DNA of 64,000 nt, from positions 15,671,207 through 15,735,206 of the forward strand of contig OX459098.1 in NCBI GenBank assembly GCA_949775045.1. The letters are read 5' to 3'. Position numbers and translations under genes: made by a program. The notes beneath the pieces were generated by a model, which did not search any database, was not told where the DNA came from, and worked only from the letters and a program-made list of their open reading frames with translations. Below are positions 21,942 through 50,404 of this stretch, one piece after another (the stretch's first letter is position 1; each line of letters begins with the position of its first letter). The DNA comes from Metridium senile (lineage: Eukaryota > Cnidaria > Anthozoa > Actiniaria > Metridiidae).

Positions 21942-21984
21942 AAAGACAATTTGTAGACTAAAAAATGATTTTTTATTGATCTTC

Positions 21985-22713
21985 TTAATTATACAATAAC
22001 ACTTGTGGGAAAGGTTCGCGGGTTCTTTTTAAATCTTCAGGCATTATATCATACATAATACTATATCTTGGATCAGTTTTAGGCAAAAAATTAAAAATAA
22101 CAGGACGATGAGGCATAGTAAAAATAAATTTTTGAATGCCTTCTCTAACAACCGACGCGTGCCCCGGATAAGGCTGAGTTAGAAACCGCATCAATTGCGA
22201 TTGATCACGCGGGTTATTAAATAAAACTACAATATGAGCGTTCAATGAAATAGTTCTCATATTATTAGGAAATAAATTTTGAACCATTACAACTATTGAA
22301 ATGTTTTCATGATGAGACCCGTTAGTAAACCAATCTGACACAGTTTTACTTTTTCCTTGAATGTCGGACATTAGATCGTCAATAATACAAAGTCCAATTT
22401 CATTATTTTGAAAATATTCAAAAGGGTTGGGAGGAAGACCTTTTTTCCAGATAATGCGAGACCCAAATTCTTTTGTAATTCTGTCATAAGCTTCTTGCCA
22501 AGTTGCTCCATATACAATGAGTATTTTTGTTACAGGATGAGTAAATAGCCATTTTGAAGCTCGAATAAGATTAACAACCCATTCTGTTTTTCCACTCTTA
22601 GTAGGTCCTACTACTAAAATGTTGCACGGATGGTCCCATCTAACATCTTCAACTCTAGGAATAGTACTCATGTTAAAACTCCTGTAGCACTTATTATGCT
22701 GTTCCACGGCCAT
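21985..22713 (-). CDS. FtsK/HerA-type genome-packaging ATPase (Maverick/adintovirus)
   Basis: 242 aa from ATG at 22713; the in-frame ATG at 22671 (MSTIPRVEDV) is an equally good start and avoids overlap with the opposite ORF. Visible motifs are Walker A G-P-T-K-S-G-K-T (~36-43), Walker B L-C-I-I-D-D-L-M (~107-114), a sensor-like S-I-V-V-M-V-Q-N segment, and the polar F-N-N-P-R-D arginine-containing loop. Size and motif spacing fit the A32/FtsK-HerA packaging ATPases carried by Mavericks, virophages and adintoviruses. These pump the genome into the capsid. A packaging motor without a capsid gene in the same element implies use of another element's virions. Confidence 0.88.
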   Translation of the reverse strand: MAVEQHNKCYRSFNMSTIPRVEDVRWDHPCNILVVGPTKSGKTEWVVNLIRASKWLFTHPVTKILIVYGATWQEAYDRITKEFGSRIIWKKGLPPNPFEYFQNNEIGLCIIDDLMSDIQGKSKTVSDWFTNGSHHENISIVVMVQNLFPNNMRTISLNAHIVVLFNNPRDQSQLMRFLTQPYPGHASVVREGIQKFIFTMPHRPVIFNFLPKTDPRYSIMYDIMPEDLKRTREPFPQVLLYN

Positions 22714-22994
22714 TGGCTACTTCAGGAGTGGGAGGTGTCGAGAGAGAGGAGGAGGAGAAAAAGGAAGAGAATGAAATTACGGTATGCTGCATCTGTATTA
22801 CAAACAGTTTTGAATATCATAATATAATGGTGTATAGTCCTTGTTGTAATCAACCAATTCACAGTACATGTTTATTAAAAACCATCAATCACCAACTATT
22901 GTGTCTATTAATACCTTTAAATTCACACACACATCTCAAACCATGCCGAGACGCCGAAGAAGACGGTCTAGAAAGAAACAGAGAGGAGGATTAA
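22677..22994 (+). CDS. RING-like zinc-finger ORF without a clear start
   Basis: An open frame from 22677 to 22994 with an acidic run (E-R-E-E-E-E-K-K-E-E-N) followed by C-x2-C, a gap of about 18, C-x5-H-x2-C, then further Cys/His. This is the first half of a RING/treble-clef pattern; the last ligands are irregular. There is no ATG before the cysteines. The only in-frame ATG sits between the two Cys pairs. The product may be spliced, use a near-cognate start (TTG at 22713), or be decaying. It overlaps the 5' end of the ATPase gene on the other strand and the start of the core-protein gene in another frame. Confidence 0.4.
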   Translation, partial: NSCSTYYAVPRPLATSGVGGVEREEEEKKEENEITVCCICITNSFEYHNIMVYSPCCNQPIHSTCLLKTINHQLLCLLIPLNSHTHLKPCRDAEEDGLERNREED

Positions 22995-23107
22995 TGATTG
23001 ACGGCAAAAATTTTCCATTGAAAGCTCCCTACCGAAGCATGCTCGACAAGTATCTACGACGACCAAAAGGAGATTCTTTTCTGACGAAGATGTTGAAGAA
23101 ACTATAG
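22943..23107 (+). CDS. Small Arg/Lys-rich core protein of the Maverick-like element
   Basis: 54 aa, ATG at 22943, with the N-terminus P-R-R-R-R-R-R-S-R-K-K-Q-R-G-G-L-M. A short arginine-rich head ending in R-G-G-L resembles adenoviral mu/pX-type DNA-condensing peptides, which are cleaved after Gly-Gly. The remainder is basic with a K-M-L-K-K-L end. The stop is 27 bp from the right TIR, whose AATAAA edge can terminate the message. Assignment is by composition and position only. Confidence 0.6.
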   Translation: MPRRRRRRSRKKQRGGLMIDGKNFPLKAPYRSMLDKYLRRPKGDSFLTKMLKKL

Positions 23108-23134
23108 ACGCAAGCGACAGAGGAACCTCAAAAG

Positions 23135-23371
23135 AATAAAAGCTCAACGGTCGATCTCGCGTGTCGTCATCACTCTCCCCAAACCTCCCCAACCACACAG
23201 CGTGCCCAAACCCACGTGCACAAAGCTCTCTGGCACAGTGCAGCGCGGTGCTTTGCGCAGACCACTTTGCTCACTCGATCACCACCCCTCCCAAGCACTA
23301 TGGAGAACTTTCACCACCCCTCCCCTATGAATAAATTAACGGTACCATAACCATAGGCATTGCTTACTACT
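23135..23371 (-). repeat. right 237-bp terminal inverted repeat of the Maverick-like element
   Basis: Exact reverse complement of the left TIR. The inner edge AATAAAAGCTC reads rightward and lies 27 bp after the stop of the core-protein gene (23107), giving that gene a polyadenylation signal. The element ends at 23371, followed by the GGCAAA duplication. Confidence 0.93.
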
Positions 23372-23605
23372 GGCAAATTGTACGCTGATTGGGTAGAAAC
23401 TTAAAAATCGTCTTTGAACTACAGCTGCTGCACTACAGTGCCAAATAGCTTGGGCTTTTCAGATGAAATATATAATATGTATGAACACATACATATTTAG
23501 ATGAAATTATTAGTCAGAAAGATATATATTCATAACAAGAGTAATAATATTAATATAAATAAAAAGAAGAGTATATATAGATAAAAAGAATAAGCTAGAA
23601 CAAGA

Positions 23606-24177
23606 AGAGTACAAACACTAAAAGCACCAATTATTTCTAAATAAACATTTAGTATACAATAGAGGTAGAGTGCTCGCATTAACCATGTAAACAATAGTAC
23701 TTATTTATACAATACCTATTGTTTAATTAATACTTACGATAGGCAATATATAATAAAATTTGTAGAGTAAACGCACTTAATCCGTGAAGCATAAATAGTA
23801 CAAAATTGGTGCTAAAATATGCTAATTCCTTAATTGTTATCTATTGTTTCGTCAACACTATTTCGGCTAGTAATTAGTAATATTTGTTTCACGGATTTAG
23901 TGCGTCTACTCTAACACCTTAAAAAATGTTGACTTTACAGTTACTAAAGTTAAGTAAAGTAAAATTTATAACACCGTAAAAAAAATGTTGACTTAATTAA
24001 CAGTTACTAAAGTTAAGTAAAGTTCAGTCAACATTTTTTACGGTTTTTATTTGTACAAATTTCAATATATTACCTATCGTTTAATTAATGCTATTTAGTA
24101 TAACTGAATTATTGACGGTTCACGGTTTATTAAACGAACACTCTACATTGTCTTGCAAGCTTTTAGTGTTTGTGCTC
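23606..24177. repeat. MITE family C, long copy (AGAGTACAAACACTAAAAG ends)
   Basis: The left end AGAGTACAAACACTAAAAGC is matched by the inverted right end GCTTTTAGTGTTTGTGCTC. It appears to contain a second, nested palindromic repeat with AAAAAATGTTGACTTAA and 'AATTTATAACACCGTAAAAA' (family D below). A short copy with the same ends is at 30027-30169. Confidence 0.65.
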
Positions 24178-24341
24178 AAACTGATATAAATAATAATAAA
24201 TATATATAATCAAGATGTATATATATTGTCTATGACAAATTGTATCCGTCGTACGGATCGAATATTATATTATACTTATATGCTTTACTTTTCTTTCACA
24301 CTCGTCAGAAATTAACAGAATAGAATGAATGTAAACTATCA

Positions 24342-24481
24342 GGGTCCAGTTGTACGAAGCTTGGATAAAGTTATCCATTGGATAAGAATTATTAAGTGCA
24401 CAGAATTTGTATAGGGTTTTATCCGTTTGATAAGGATTTATCTCGTGGATAGCGCTATTCAGGCTTCGTACAACCGGCTCC
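24342..24481. repeat. MITE family B, copy 2
   Basis: The ends GGGTCCAGTTGTACGAAGC and GCTTCGTACAACCGGCTCC, with internal GTGGATAGCGCTATTC, match the element at 2979-3113 in reverse orientation. Confidence 0.8.
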
Positions 24482-24490
24482 AGTCCGTCA

Positions 24491-24678
24491 GTGTATATCA
24501 AGGCCTGGACACTAGGCGAAAACTCGCCGGGACATGACGCTGGGAAAAGTCGATTTGTACTCAGTTGCTCGTGCTTGCAATAAGTTATTTGCAAGCACGA
24601 GCAACTGAGTACAAATCGACTTTTCCCAGCGTCATGTCCCGGCGAGTTTTCGCCTAGTGTCCAGGCCTTGATATACAC
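24491..24678. repeat. 188-bp near-perfect palindrome
   Basis: Arms of about 90 bp run from GTGTATATCAAGGCCTGGAC to GCTCGTGCTTGCAA and back, with only a few central bases (TAAGTTAT) unpaired. The perfection of the arms implies a recent origin or repair by gene conversion. A transcript would form a long dsRNA hairpin. Open frames inside are an artefact of symmetry. Confidence 0.9.
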
Positions 24679-24949
24679 AGACTTTTCACGCGTTTTTGCG
24701 AACGTAACAGAGTGTGCAAATCGAGTTATTGTGTGATGAGAGTCTGATTTATTGTATATTATATATTGTATTCATATAGAGATAAGAGATAATTCACTAA
24801 AGAGAATGTAATTTAAAAAATGTTTTGATATGTTGTAAATTAGATGATTAAAAAGAAAGAAAAGTCAGACATGTTTTTGATTGACGCATTACCCTGGGTA
24901 CTAATAGTCCGAAAAGGATTGGGGAGAGGAAGTTATACTGCAAAAACTA

Positions 24950-25830
24950 CTGAGTAGTGGTTACCCAGCAAACTTGGTACTCAAATCACTAAGTAAATAG
25001 ATGCATCCACAGTTACTCACCGTAAATTAAAACGACTGAGTAGTGGTTACTCAAATAGTTGAGTAAATCGATGCATCCAGTTACTCACTGTAAAAATGAC
25101 TGAGTAGTGTTTACCCGAATAAATGAGTTAATCGAGTCATCTCTACTGCGAAATTGACCGATAGGTTGTTACCCAAAAAATATAACTGAGTAAATCGATG
25201 CATCAAGCTACTGCAAAATCGACTTAGTAGTCGTTACTAAATATTTGAGTAAAACGATATAAACTGAGCAGTTTACTCAGATACAAAAGCGACTTAGCGG
25301 TTAGTAGCAGACTCGTACCCAGTCGTTACACTTCTTTTTTCCCCGGTCGCACGAAAAGGATCAGGCGAAGGAGGAAGAAAAAGTTGATGCACCGCATCCG
25401 TAAAAAAGAGAGAGAAGCCACTGGGTACGAGTCTGGGTTAGTAGCGGTTACTCAAATAACTGGACAGAAAAATGCATTCTAACTTACTGCATACACGACC
25501 GAGTAGCAGAGTAGTGGTTTTCAAAAAACTGGGTAAATTGATGCATCCTAAGTTTACTTCCTGCAGAAACGACCGAGTTATTAGTACATCGATGCATTTA
25601 CTGCTACTTACTGAGCATGCGTAGCGGCCAGGAGACCGCTGCTCAGGCTACTACTTATTACTCAATTACAGTTACTGTGGAAACGACTGAGTTATTAGTA
25701 CATCGATGCATTTACTGAGCATGCGTAGCGGCCAGGAGACCGCTGCTCAGGCTACTACTTATTACTCAATAATAGTTACTGTGGAAACGACCGAGTTGGA
25801 GTCACTCAAACAACAAAGCAAATCATGCAG
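24950..25830. repeat. degenerate minisatellite, ~60-bp unit
   Basis: The unit, roughly 'GACTGAGTAGTGGTTACTCA' plus 'GTAAATCGATGCATCCAG' plus TTACTCACTGTAAAAA, is repeated a dozen or so times with divergence. Near the right end a ~110-bp higher-order unit (GAGCATGCGTAGCGGCCAGG inside) is duplicated almost exactly (about 25577-25686 and 25687-25795). A separate inverted-repeat element (25308-25435) interrupts it. Confidence 0.75.
25308..25435. mobile_element. small TIR element (CAGACTCGTACCCAGT...ACTGGGTACGAGTCTG)
   Basis: 128 bp with 16-bp perfect terminal inverted repeats, inserted into the minisatellite: the 'TTAGTAGC' repeat text resumes after it. The duplicated TTAGTAG at both flanks (25301-25307 and the text after 25435) could be a target duplication or minisatellite periodicity. 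Confidence 0.7.
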
Positions 25831-26792
25831 CCACATTTATGGAAGGAAATTTGGGATGTAAGTCTCAACTAAAACATACAAACTTACAACGTTATATTCA
25901 TTTGTGGTGAATTTATTACAACTTTTGAATGAAAGAGAAATATGCATGAAAAATGATTATATTTTAGAATATTTTCTATTACTTGTAATTTGATTCATGC
26001 AAAAGTATAAATGACTTTTAATTTTCCTAAATAAGTATTTCCCTCCCCTCCCCTCGTCTCATTTGAATTGCACATTCTTTTATACGAACTAAATAATACA
26101 TTAAATTGCTTTCATTTTTAAATGCGGAGATGTACGTAGTTGATTGGTGGATTTGACATAACAGGTTTTAAACCTGATTGGCGACTACAGCTTTTTCAAA
26201 AAGGTTAGCACGAAAACTTAACAACTTCGAAATCTCTTTCGATTACGTTTTTACGATTTAAATAAAATATTATGTAAATGTTGTACCTAACCAGGATCCT
26301 TTACAGCCAGGAATTTTTCAATAAACCATTTTTGAAAAAGCTGTAGTCGCATTTTTTCGTATTTGCGTATTTCAATATTTTCATCCACTTCATTTCTTTC
26401 AGTCCCAAAATTTATATCCCATTTTTTGAAACCGCACATAATCTTCCTTGCAATTGAAATCCTAGTTTCACTAAAAATCTATATTTTTTGATGCAAAATG
26501 CTTTGAGAGAACACACTCTTCATTATTATATTGCTGAAAGCGATTCTCTATTTCAACATTATTTGATAATAAAAATTGTACATATATCGAAATTGTGTTT
26601 TTTGTGCTGTTTCTGAAATTTCAACAATTTTTACAAGTGAATTATATGATTTTTTTCCAAAATGTGAAAGTTTTGACCTTAAAAATACAAGTTCCTTTTT
26701 TTCTTCGTTGTCATGGTTGCACGACTGGCGCAGTGCATTGTATAAACAAATTCTAAAATGACAAGAAAAGGTAAAATTTTAGTTGGCTCTAA

Positions 26793-44308
<17,516 letters not shown>

Positions 44309-46095
44309 CGTTGTTGTTTTCTTCCACACAAAAGGAAGACTACACACAGATTAATTATCTAAAATAAACCAGATTTTCCATTTGAAATTGAGAGCTTTCT
44401 AGCGAATGAATTGCAATCATCAGGCTCTCTTTCGGTTGAATTTATCAGCCCCAAATACTCATTTTCGGACCTGCGAATCCAAAACAATCAGCGCGAATAT
44501 ATTTCAGATGTAATGAAGGCAACTGCGGGCGCGGTGCATTGTTACTCACGTGATAAAATCCCGCTACATGATTCGCTTAGCGGGTAATCCCACGGGACAA
44601 ATTGTTTTCTTGAGAGTTTCCATGACAATGTCGAGTTATAATTTTTTGCAAAGTTTTTTTTGCAAGATTTACAACGATAACCTACGATAATAACTGAAAT
44701 TAATACTTTATTTTAAGAGAGTTTTGAGGGTCTGTTATAGTGGAATTTTCTAGAACGTTTCATCAAAATCTTTTACGATAAATGATTTTTGGTTTGTAAA
44801 GATTTGTTAAGCGATAAAAATGATGTTCCAAGAATTACAACCAAGCACGGGGTAGAAAAGCGCGCGAATCTCTTCCGGGGAATCCCCAGTGAAAATGACA
44901 TCGCCATTTTAATTATTCGATCACAAAAAAGTACACTTGCTTACTAAAAATAGCAATGACTAGTATAGCAAAGAATCCATGCTTGCCACAGTTGCATAGA
45001 ATATCGAAATTATACAAAGAAAATTACTCATATATATCTCTTGTCTGTGTCTTTGGATATCCGTAAACAACGTATACGTTTGCAGATTTGCAGATTCACA
45101 AATCTTAAGTAAAATAACATAAATCTGCACTGTTTGCCGTTGAGATGCGGGGAGTCGTTAGCGATTCTCTCTACAAGCTTAGTGGCCAATATTGATGTAT
45201 CCCAAGCACTATATAATACTCGCAACCCCTACATTCACAGCGGATTCAGTATTTACATCACACACAAAAATACACAATACTCAGCTCTCATATATTGATT
45301 CTGCGGTAGTCACAGTCACAGCTCAGAAGACACGAGCTATACAAGTTTTGATATTTGATATTGATTGTGTACTGATCGATACAACATAAGACATCTAGCT
45401 GCAAGACTCTCTTGCCACTAAGTTTTTTGAATCATTGGCAATGCAACGCGTATAGCACCATGCGTTACTAACGTTTTGGAAGTGAGTTCTTTATAGACTT
45501 AAATTTCACTAAACCCAGTTACTTGTTTTCCTTTTTTTTTTACCCCCTTTCGGGTATTACTATAAATATCCAGCTTTTATGCGGAGCGGACTCGCACAGG
45601 CAGCCTACGTTAGTTTAACTGCTACACTCTAATGCTAGCTACCCTGCATGGGTGCCTTTTTTTCGCTTCCCCCTTCCTCTTTCGCGGGGGACGGGGGAGC
45701 GAAAGAACGTTCATCTTCAAAGGCAAATTTCAAAAAACACTGACGCGATATATACTAGTTTAAATAAGTTTGTACTCAATGCAGTTGTATTTTTGAAAAC
45801 ACGAATGCAGCACACACTGCTAGTTTTATTATACCTCAGTTTTCACTTGAATAATTTTCAAAAATACCTATGCATTGTACACTTGTTTGCCACTATTTAT
45901 TTCTAGTCCTCCAGTTGTTTTTTAGAAACGCTACTGGCTCAGCCCACAATTGGTAAATCAATAGTTATCATATACTTGTATAATTCACCGCTTGTTTCCG
46001 TTAGAAACTTTGACACAATGCACACTGGTTTAACTGCTGGCAATGATCAAACATTCAAGTTAAAAAAATAACGACGAAATTAACTGCTAGTTGCA

Positions 46096-46288
46096 GCTTT
46101 TTTTTGGCTCAGGGATCCCGGCGATCAGAATTTCCAGCTTTTTGGGCTTAGAAATCAGAATTACCAGTTTTTTGGGATCAAGGATCAGTTTTCAGTTCAT
46201 AAGGGCTTAGGGATCCGATTTTCAGCTTTTTTGGGCTCAGGAATCAGAATTTCCAGCTTTTAGGGGATCAGGGATCAGATTTTCATAT
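46096..46288. repeat. tandem repeat, ~50-55-bp unit, about four copies
   Basis: The unit is roughly CAGCTTTTTTGGGCTCAGGGATCAGAATTTC and recurs with small changes (GGCTCAGGGATC, GGCTTAGAAATC, GGATCAAGGATC, GGCTCAGGAATC). No coding function seen. Confidence 0.7.
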
Positions 46289-48011
46289 ATCTCGTTACTA
46301 CCCTGTAGAATATCATCGTTGACACTTTAATATTCAGTGCTCCAGGCTGTGTTATTCAGTTCTTTTAAATCATTCATCAATACTATAGGATCCCATGTCG
46401 TACGTGCATGACCTTCATATAACAGTAACCTACACTGTAAATCATGCTACTCCTATGCCAGCTGGGCGTACACCACAACATGTACACTGACCGGAGATGA
46501 AAGAACAACATCTTTAACACATGCTGAGTTTATGTGGAAGTTGTGGTTTAGTTTGGTATGCTATCGGCCTTGCCCTATCGAGCCTCTGGAACCCATGGTA
46601 TAAATATGCTATGAGCCGAATAGAATTAAATCTACACTCTAAGAAGAAGAAAAAAGAAAGAAAGAAAGAAACTGAAGAGAAAATAAAGAAAGTTTAAAAG
46701 TTTAAGTAAAAAGGTAAAGTAAAGATGGCTTGCCGAAAAAGTGATCATATACCCATATTCTTAAAACTGATACCAAAATATCACGACTGGCCATACACAG
46801 AAAAAAATATGAAAAATGATCTTATTATTTTCAATCCTAAACGGACTTGCATGTAAATAAAAATATGTAATTAAAAAATAATAACTAATATAATAATAAT
46901 TGATAAATATTAATACTGTGTATTAGAAACCAATTCTTGTTATTCTTGCATAATAATCGTAATATGCTGCGCATGTAATCAGTGTAGTTTTTTTTCTCAT
47001 CTTGTTGTTGTAGATATTGTAAACTTTGTGAAAATATTAATTAAAAAAACTAACATAAACAACTGATATGTATAAGATTAAAAAGTCTCGAAAACTAGAT
47101 ACAAACACGTATTGAGATGTCCGTATTGTTGTGTTGTACCGTTTGACATAACTCGTTGTTAAATCATAGCAGGGGGCCAGTAATTAAAATTCATTGTGTT
47201 TTTTTTTTTGTACAAACTATTACACATCTAGAAACTATGAAAACTATTACCTCCCTGTTCAAGATATATTCTTTTTTTGATTATAATTAGACTGAAAAAA
47301 AGCTCGTATATATTTAAAATTTCGATAAAATGAGCTGATTCGAAGATGGAGCCCCTTGTTTATCTTCGGCGTCTCAGTCTGAACAATATATCATTGTTTT
47401 AACAATTTACAAAGCATGTCATTCAAGGCATGTCGTCGCAATCAACGCATAACAGTGAGGAGTGATGTTGTACTCACTTTTTGAATTGTTAAATATCTTT
47501 ATTTACTTTAATTGTTTACTAAATAGTTTGACTAATGGTTTAGCTGCGATGACAGTTGGATCTAACATCTCTCCCACCGCGCGGGGGAGCTATGCAATAA
47601 TAACAGAACAACAATTGATCACTAAAAGTTTCACGTATTAATAATTAAACGTTCTTTGGCGGGGTGGTTGCTTTATGGCATTGGGGTGCTCGTACTAAAC
47701 TTATTACACAATTAGCTCTGTATCAATCAGGTCCTTAACTCAGCATCGATTTGACTACAGCCCGCGGAAACACTTAACAAAACACTTAAAAATTCCACGG
47801 GCTGTAGAATATTCTAAAGAACATATTACACGCTGTCGAGGCTGAGGTTGATCGACGAGAACACTGAAAAGGACCATTCGCACTAAACGATTACGGTTAC
47901 ATGCCTATGAAATCAAGGACTACTTTTTGTTCAATGGTTTGGTGTCAGTGCTTCGGATCACAATCATTGAATGTTACCGTAAATTTTGAGAGTTTATTGA
48001 TGTTCTAGCTA

Positions 48012-48644
48012 CAGTCGAAGCTCCATTAGCGGACGCTCCACTAAGCGGACAGTTCTAGTTACGGACAGCTTTCCAAAACCCCGTTTTTTCTTCCATACAA
48101 ACACTGTATTCACACTTTCCATTTAGCGGACATTCTCTTAAGCGGACGCGGACACCTTAAGCGAATCCCAATCGACTTTTTCTATTGTTTTCAAGCTACC
48201 TTAAGCGGACACTCGAAATTGAAATATAAAATAAAGTTAATTTAACAACGAAATATTTTCAAGTTTTCACATAATGCCTCACATAGTCGTTCGAAAGCTG
48301 AAAACGATATGAATTTTCTTATTGATGCAAAAAGACGTTAAAGTTTCCATTGAGTAAGATTTCTTATCTCGTGTTCTTATCTCGGGTTAGACTTGTGTTA
48401 CACCAGACCATAATTATCTATTATTATAATATTGATTATTTGAATAAATCGCTTAATCATTGAGCCAGACTATTCTTTGTCTTTAATTGTTATTATTGAT
48501 CTTTAAAAATGCTTTTGTAAGCACAAAACGAGACTATTTTACGTTATTTACCCGTTTTAAGAACCCTTCCTATTAGGCGGACAGCTCTACTTACGGACAC
48601 TTTTTTCGTTTCCCAAGGGTGTCCGCTTAATGGAGCTTCGACTG
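48012..48644. mobile_element. pogo/Tigger-like non-autonomous element
   Basis: The termini CAGTCGAAGCTCCATTA and the inverted TAATGGAGCTTCGACTG are flanked by TA on both sides (48010-48011 and 48645-48646). Subterminal GCGGACA blocks recur in both arms. CAGTCGAA tips with TA duplication are the signature of the pogo/Tigger branch of Tc1/mariner. At 633 bp it is too short for a transposase. Confidence 0.85.
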
Positions 48645-48878
48645 TAACTGCGTAGCAAGCGTTTCTTTTGGGGGGAGGGAAAAAAAGCCGTTTTGGGATA
48701 GCTGTGTACCGATGTGTTATTGCTACTCAGGCTATTGATGATAACATGCAGTGATTTTTTTTTAACTGAACATCGAACTATAATATACCTTCTTTCTAAA
48801 TTTGACCAAATGTTTTTTCAACTAGCGACTACAGCGATCTAATTATTGCACCCCTAAATATAATTACAAAAATGAAGG

Positions 48879-48969
48879 TAGCCTGATAAAACAGACGTTC
48901 TTTCGCTTCTCTTCCCCCGCGAATCTACGGGGGGGAAAGGGGCGAAAGAACGTCTGTTTTCTCAGGCTA
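48879..48969. repeat. foldback element with TAGCCTG...CAGGCTA ends, copy 2
   Basis: The arms TAGCCTGATAAAACAGACGT and CTTTCGC, with their inverted partners, surround a C-run/G-run loop. Same ends as 17312-17399. Half of a similar structure is near 45655-45712. Confidence 0.75.
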
Positions 48970-50404
48970 AAATGAAGTTAAATTAAAAGCATTGTTTGCA
49001 ATTGAAATAAGATCGTGGTTCAGATCGTGGTAACAAGGTCGTAAGGCTAGCCAGTTTTGCAAGAAATATCTACAAAACTTTTGATTGAAATTTCCCAGAA
49101 ATGCACGTGTCCACCAGTGAGTGTTTACTAGATTTAGCTCGTAAAATTATCGGAAGCTCTTGACACTCGACTTGGAGGTCAAGTTGGGCAAAGCATCTTT
49201 ATCGTTCAAACTATTCACAATCATTAAAAAATGTTTTATCATTCAATACCTTTCATAATAAGTTATCTTTTAACTTGTACTCATTAAGATACCACAAAAT
49301 AGGAGGGAAGTGCAGCAAAAAAACGATAAAGTTGAAAAAAAACTTCTCTTCTTCTTCCGTGTTACCCCGTCTCTTTCTATAAGAAAATCCTTACTAAATA
49401 ATGAAAATGACAATAATAATAATAAAATGTCAAACAATGTTCTCTACTATATAATATAATGTTTTAGCTCATGCCCGCATTCACGGTCTTTGAGAGATCC
49501 TTTCAGATCATATGTTAAATCTTCCTCTCGAGAGCCTCTTCCTCTTCCTCTTAAAAGCAGTTACGCTGTATTTTTTAACAATGTCCTCTGGTAAAGTGTT
49601 CCATTTTCTTATAGTGCGAGTAAAACAGCCCTGGACATAAATAATAATAATTTATTACTTATATTGCGCATTTTCTATACAATATTCAAATGCGCATAAA
49701 TAATTATTGTTACTACATTCACTTTTGCAGCTGTTACTGATGAATGCATGCACAAATAATCAAAATAAATCTTTCTGCATCCAATAAAACATACTTGGCA
49801 TGATATCTGTATCACTGTTGCTATAGGCAACCATTTGTTTGGGACACACCCGATCTATATCTGGATAGTTCCGAGTCTACTTTAGCAAGCCAGTATTCAT
49901 TTTCTAGATAACCTTTAGTGCGATATGTAGAATATGTAGTGATTCATAGGGTGGGCAAAGGGATCATTGCTTGTGATCGTTTTGCACGTGGGCATGCATC
50001 AATATCAAATATCCCACGCTACGCCTTTTTCAGTAGTTAAAACTATACTTGATCAAAGCTTCTCGAACGTGCGTCTCGAACAACTTCAATGCCGATGCAT
50101 GGAAGTGAAAATAGAATAGCGTTCTTACGGAGCTGTTAATAAGTTCATTAGCTAAGGTATAATAATTACTCTATCATCCGATAAACACAGTGGAAAGTGA
50201 AGAAAGATCTCCTATTCTTATATTGGAAAACAATTCCTCTATTAACATCTCAAATCTTCTAGCAAGACACAAGACTAAGATTCACCATACCTCTACATTA
50301 AATATTTTAGCACACAATTATACTTACAAGTTGATTTTTGAAGTGCAAAAATTGGTATTAATCTGAACATTAATATTCATGTGTGCATGTGCGAGCTACA
50401 TATT

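Larger units (their letters stand above)
18596..23377. mobile_element. Compact Maverick/Polinton-like (adintovirus-related) element, 4,770 bp plus target duplication
   Basis: The element proper is 18602-23371. It starts AGTAGTAAGCAATG and ends CATTGCTTACTACT, the 5'-AG...CT-3' termini typical of Polintons. It is flanked by a perfect 6-bp duplication GGCAAA (18596-18601 and 23372-23377), the length made by Polinton integrase. The 237-bp TIRs look identical base for base, so insertion was recent. Cargo, left to right: three mutually similar unknown proteins (-), a bidirectional promoter, a basic Gly-rich minor-capsid/core-like protein (+), a FtsK/HerA-type packaging ATPase (-), a RING-like ORF (+) and a small arginine-rich core protein (+). 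I see no type-B DNA polymerase, retroviral-type integrase, adenain protease, double-jelly-roll capsid or penton. Normal Mavericks are 15-20 kb or more. It therefore needs a helper, or is a fresh internal-deletion derivative. Confidence 0.88.
23378..26792. other. intergenic, repeat-dense
   Basis: 3.4 kb between the Maverick-like element and the 3' end of the kinase gene. I see no gene. It holds two MITEs (23606-24177, 24342-24481), a 188-bp palindrome (24491-24678), a degenerate minisatellite (24950-25830) with a nested element (25308-25435), then AT-rich sequence that should include the kinase 3' UTR. Confidence 0.7.

Noticed and set aside
24265..24678. 137-codon minus-strand ORF over the palindrome
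   Set aside because: Its two halves are mutually complementary sequence, a by-product of the 188-bp inverted repeat.
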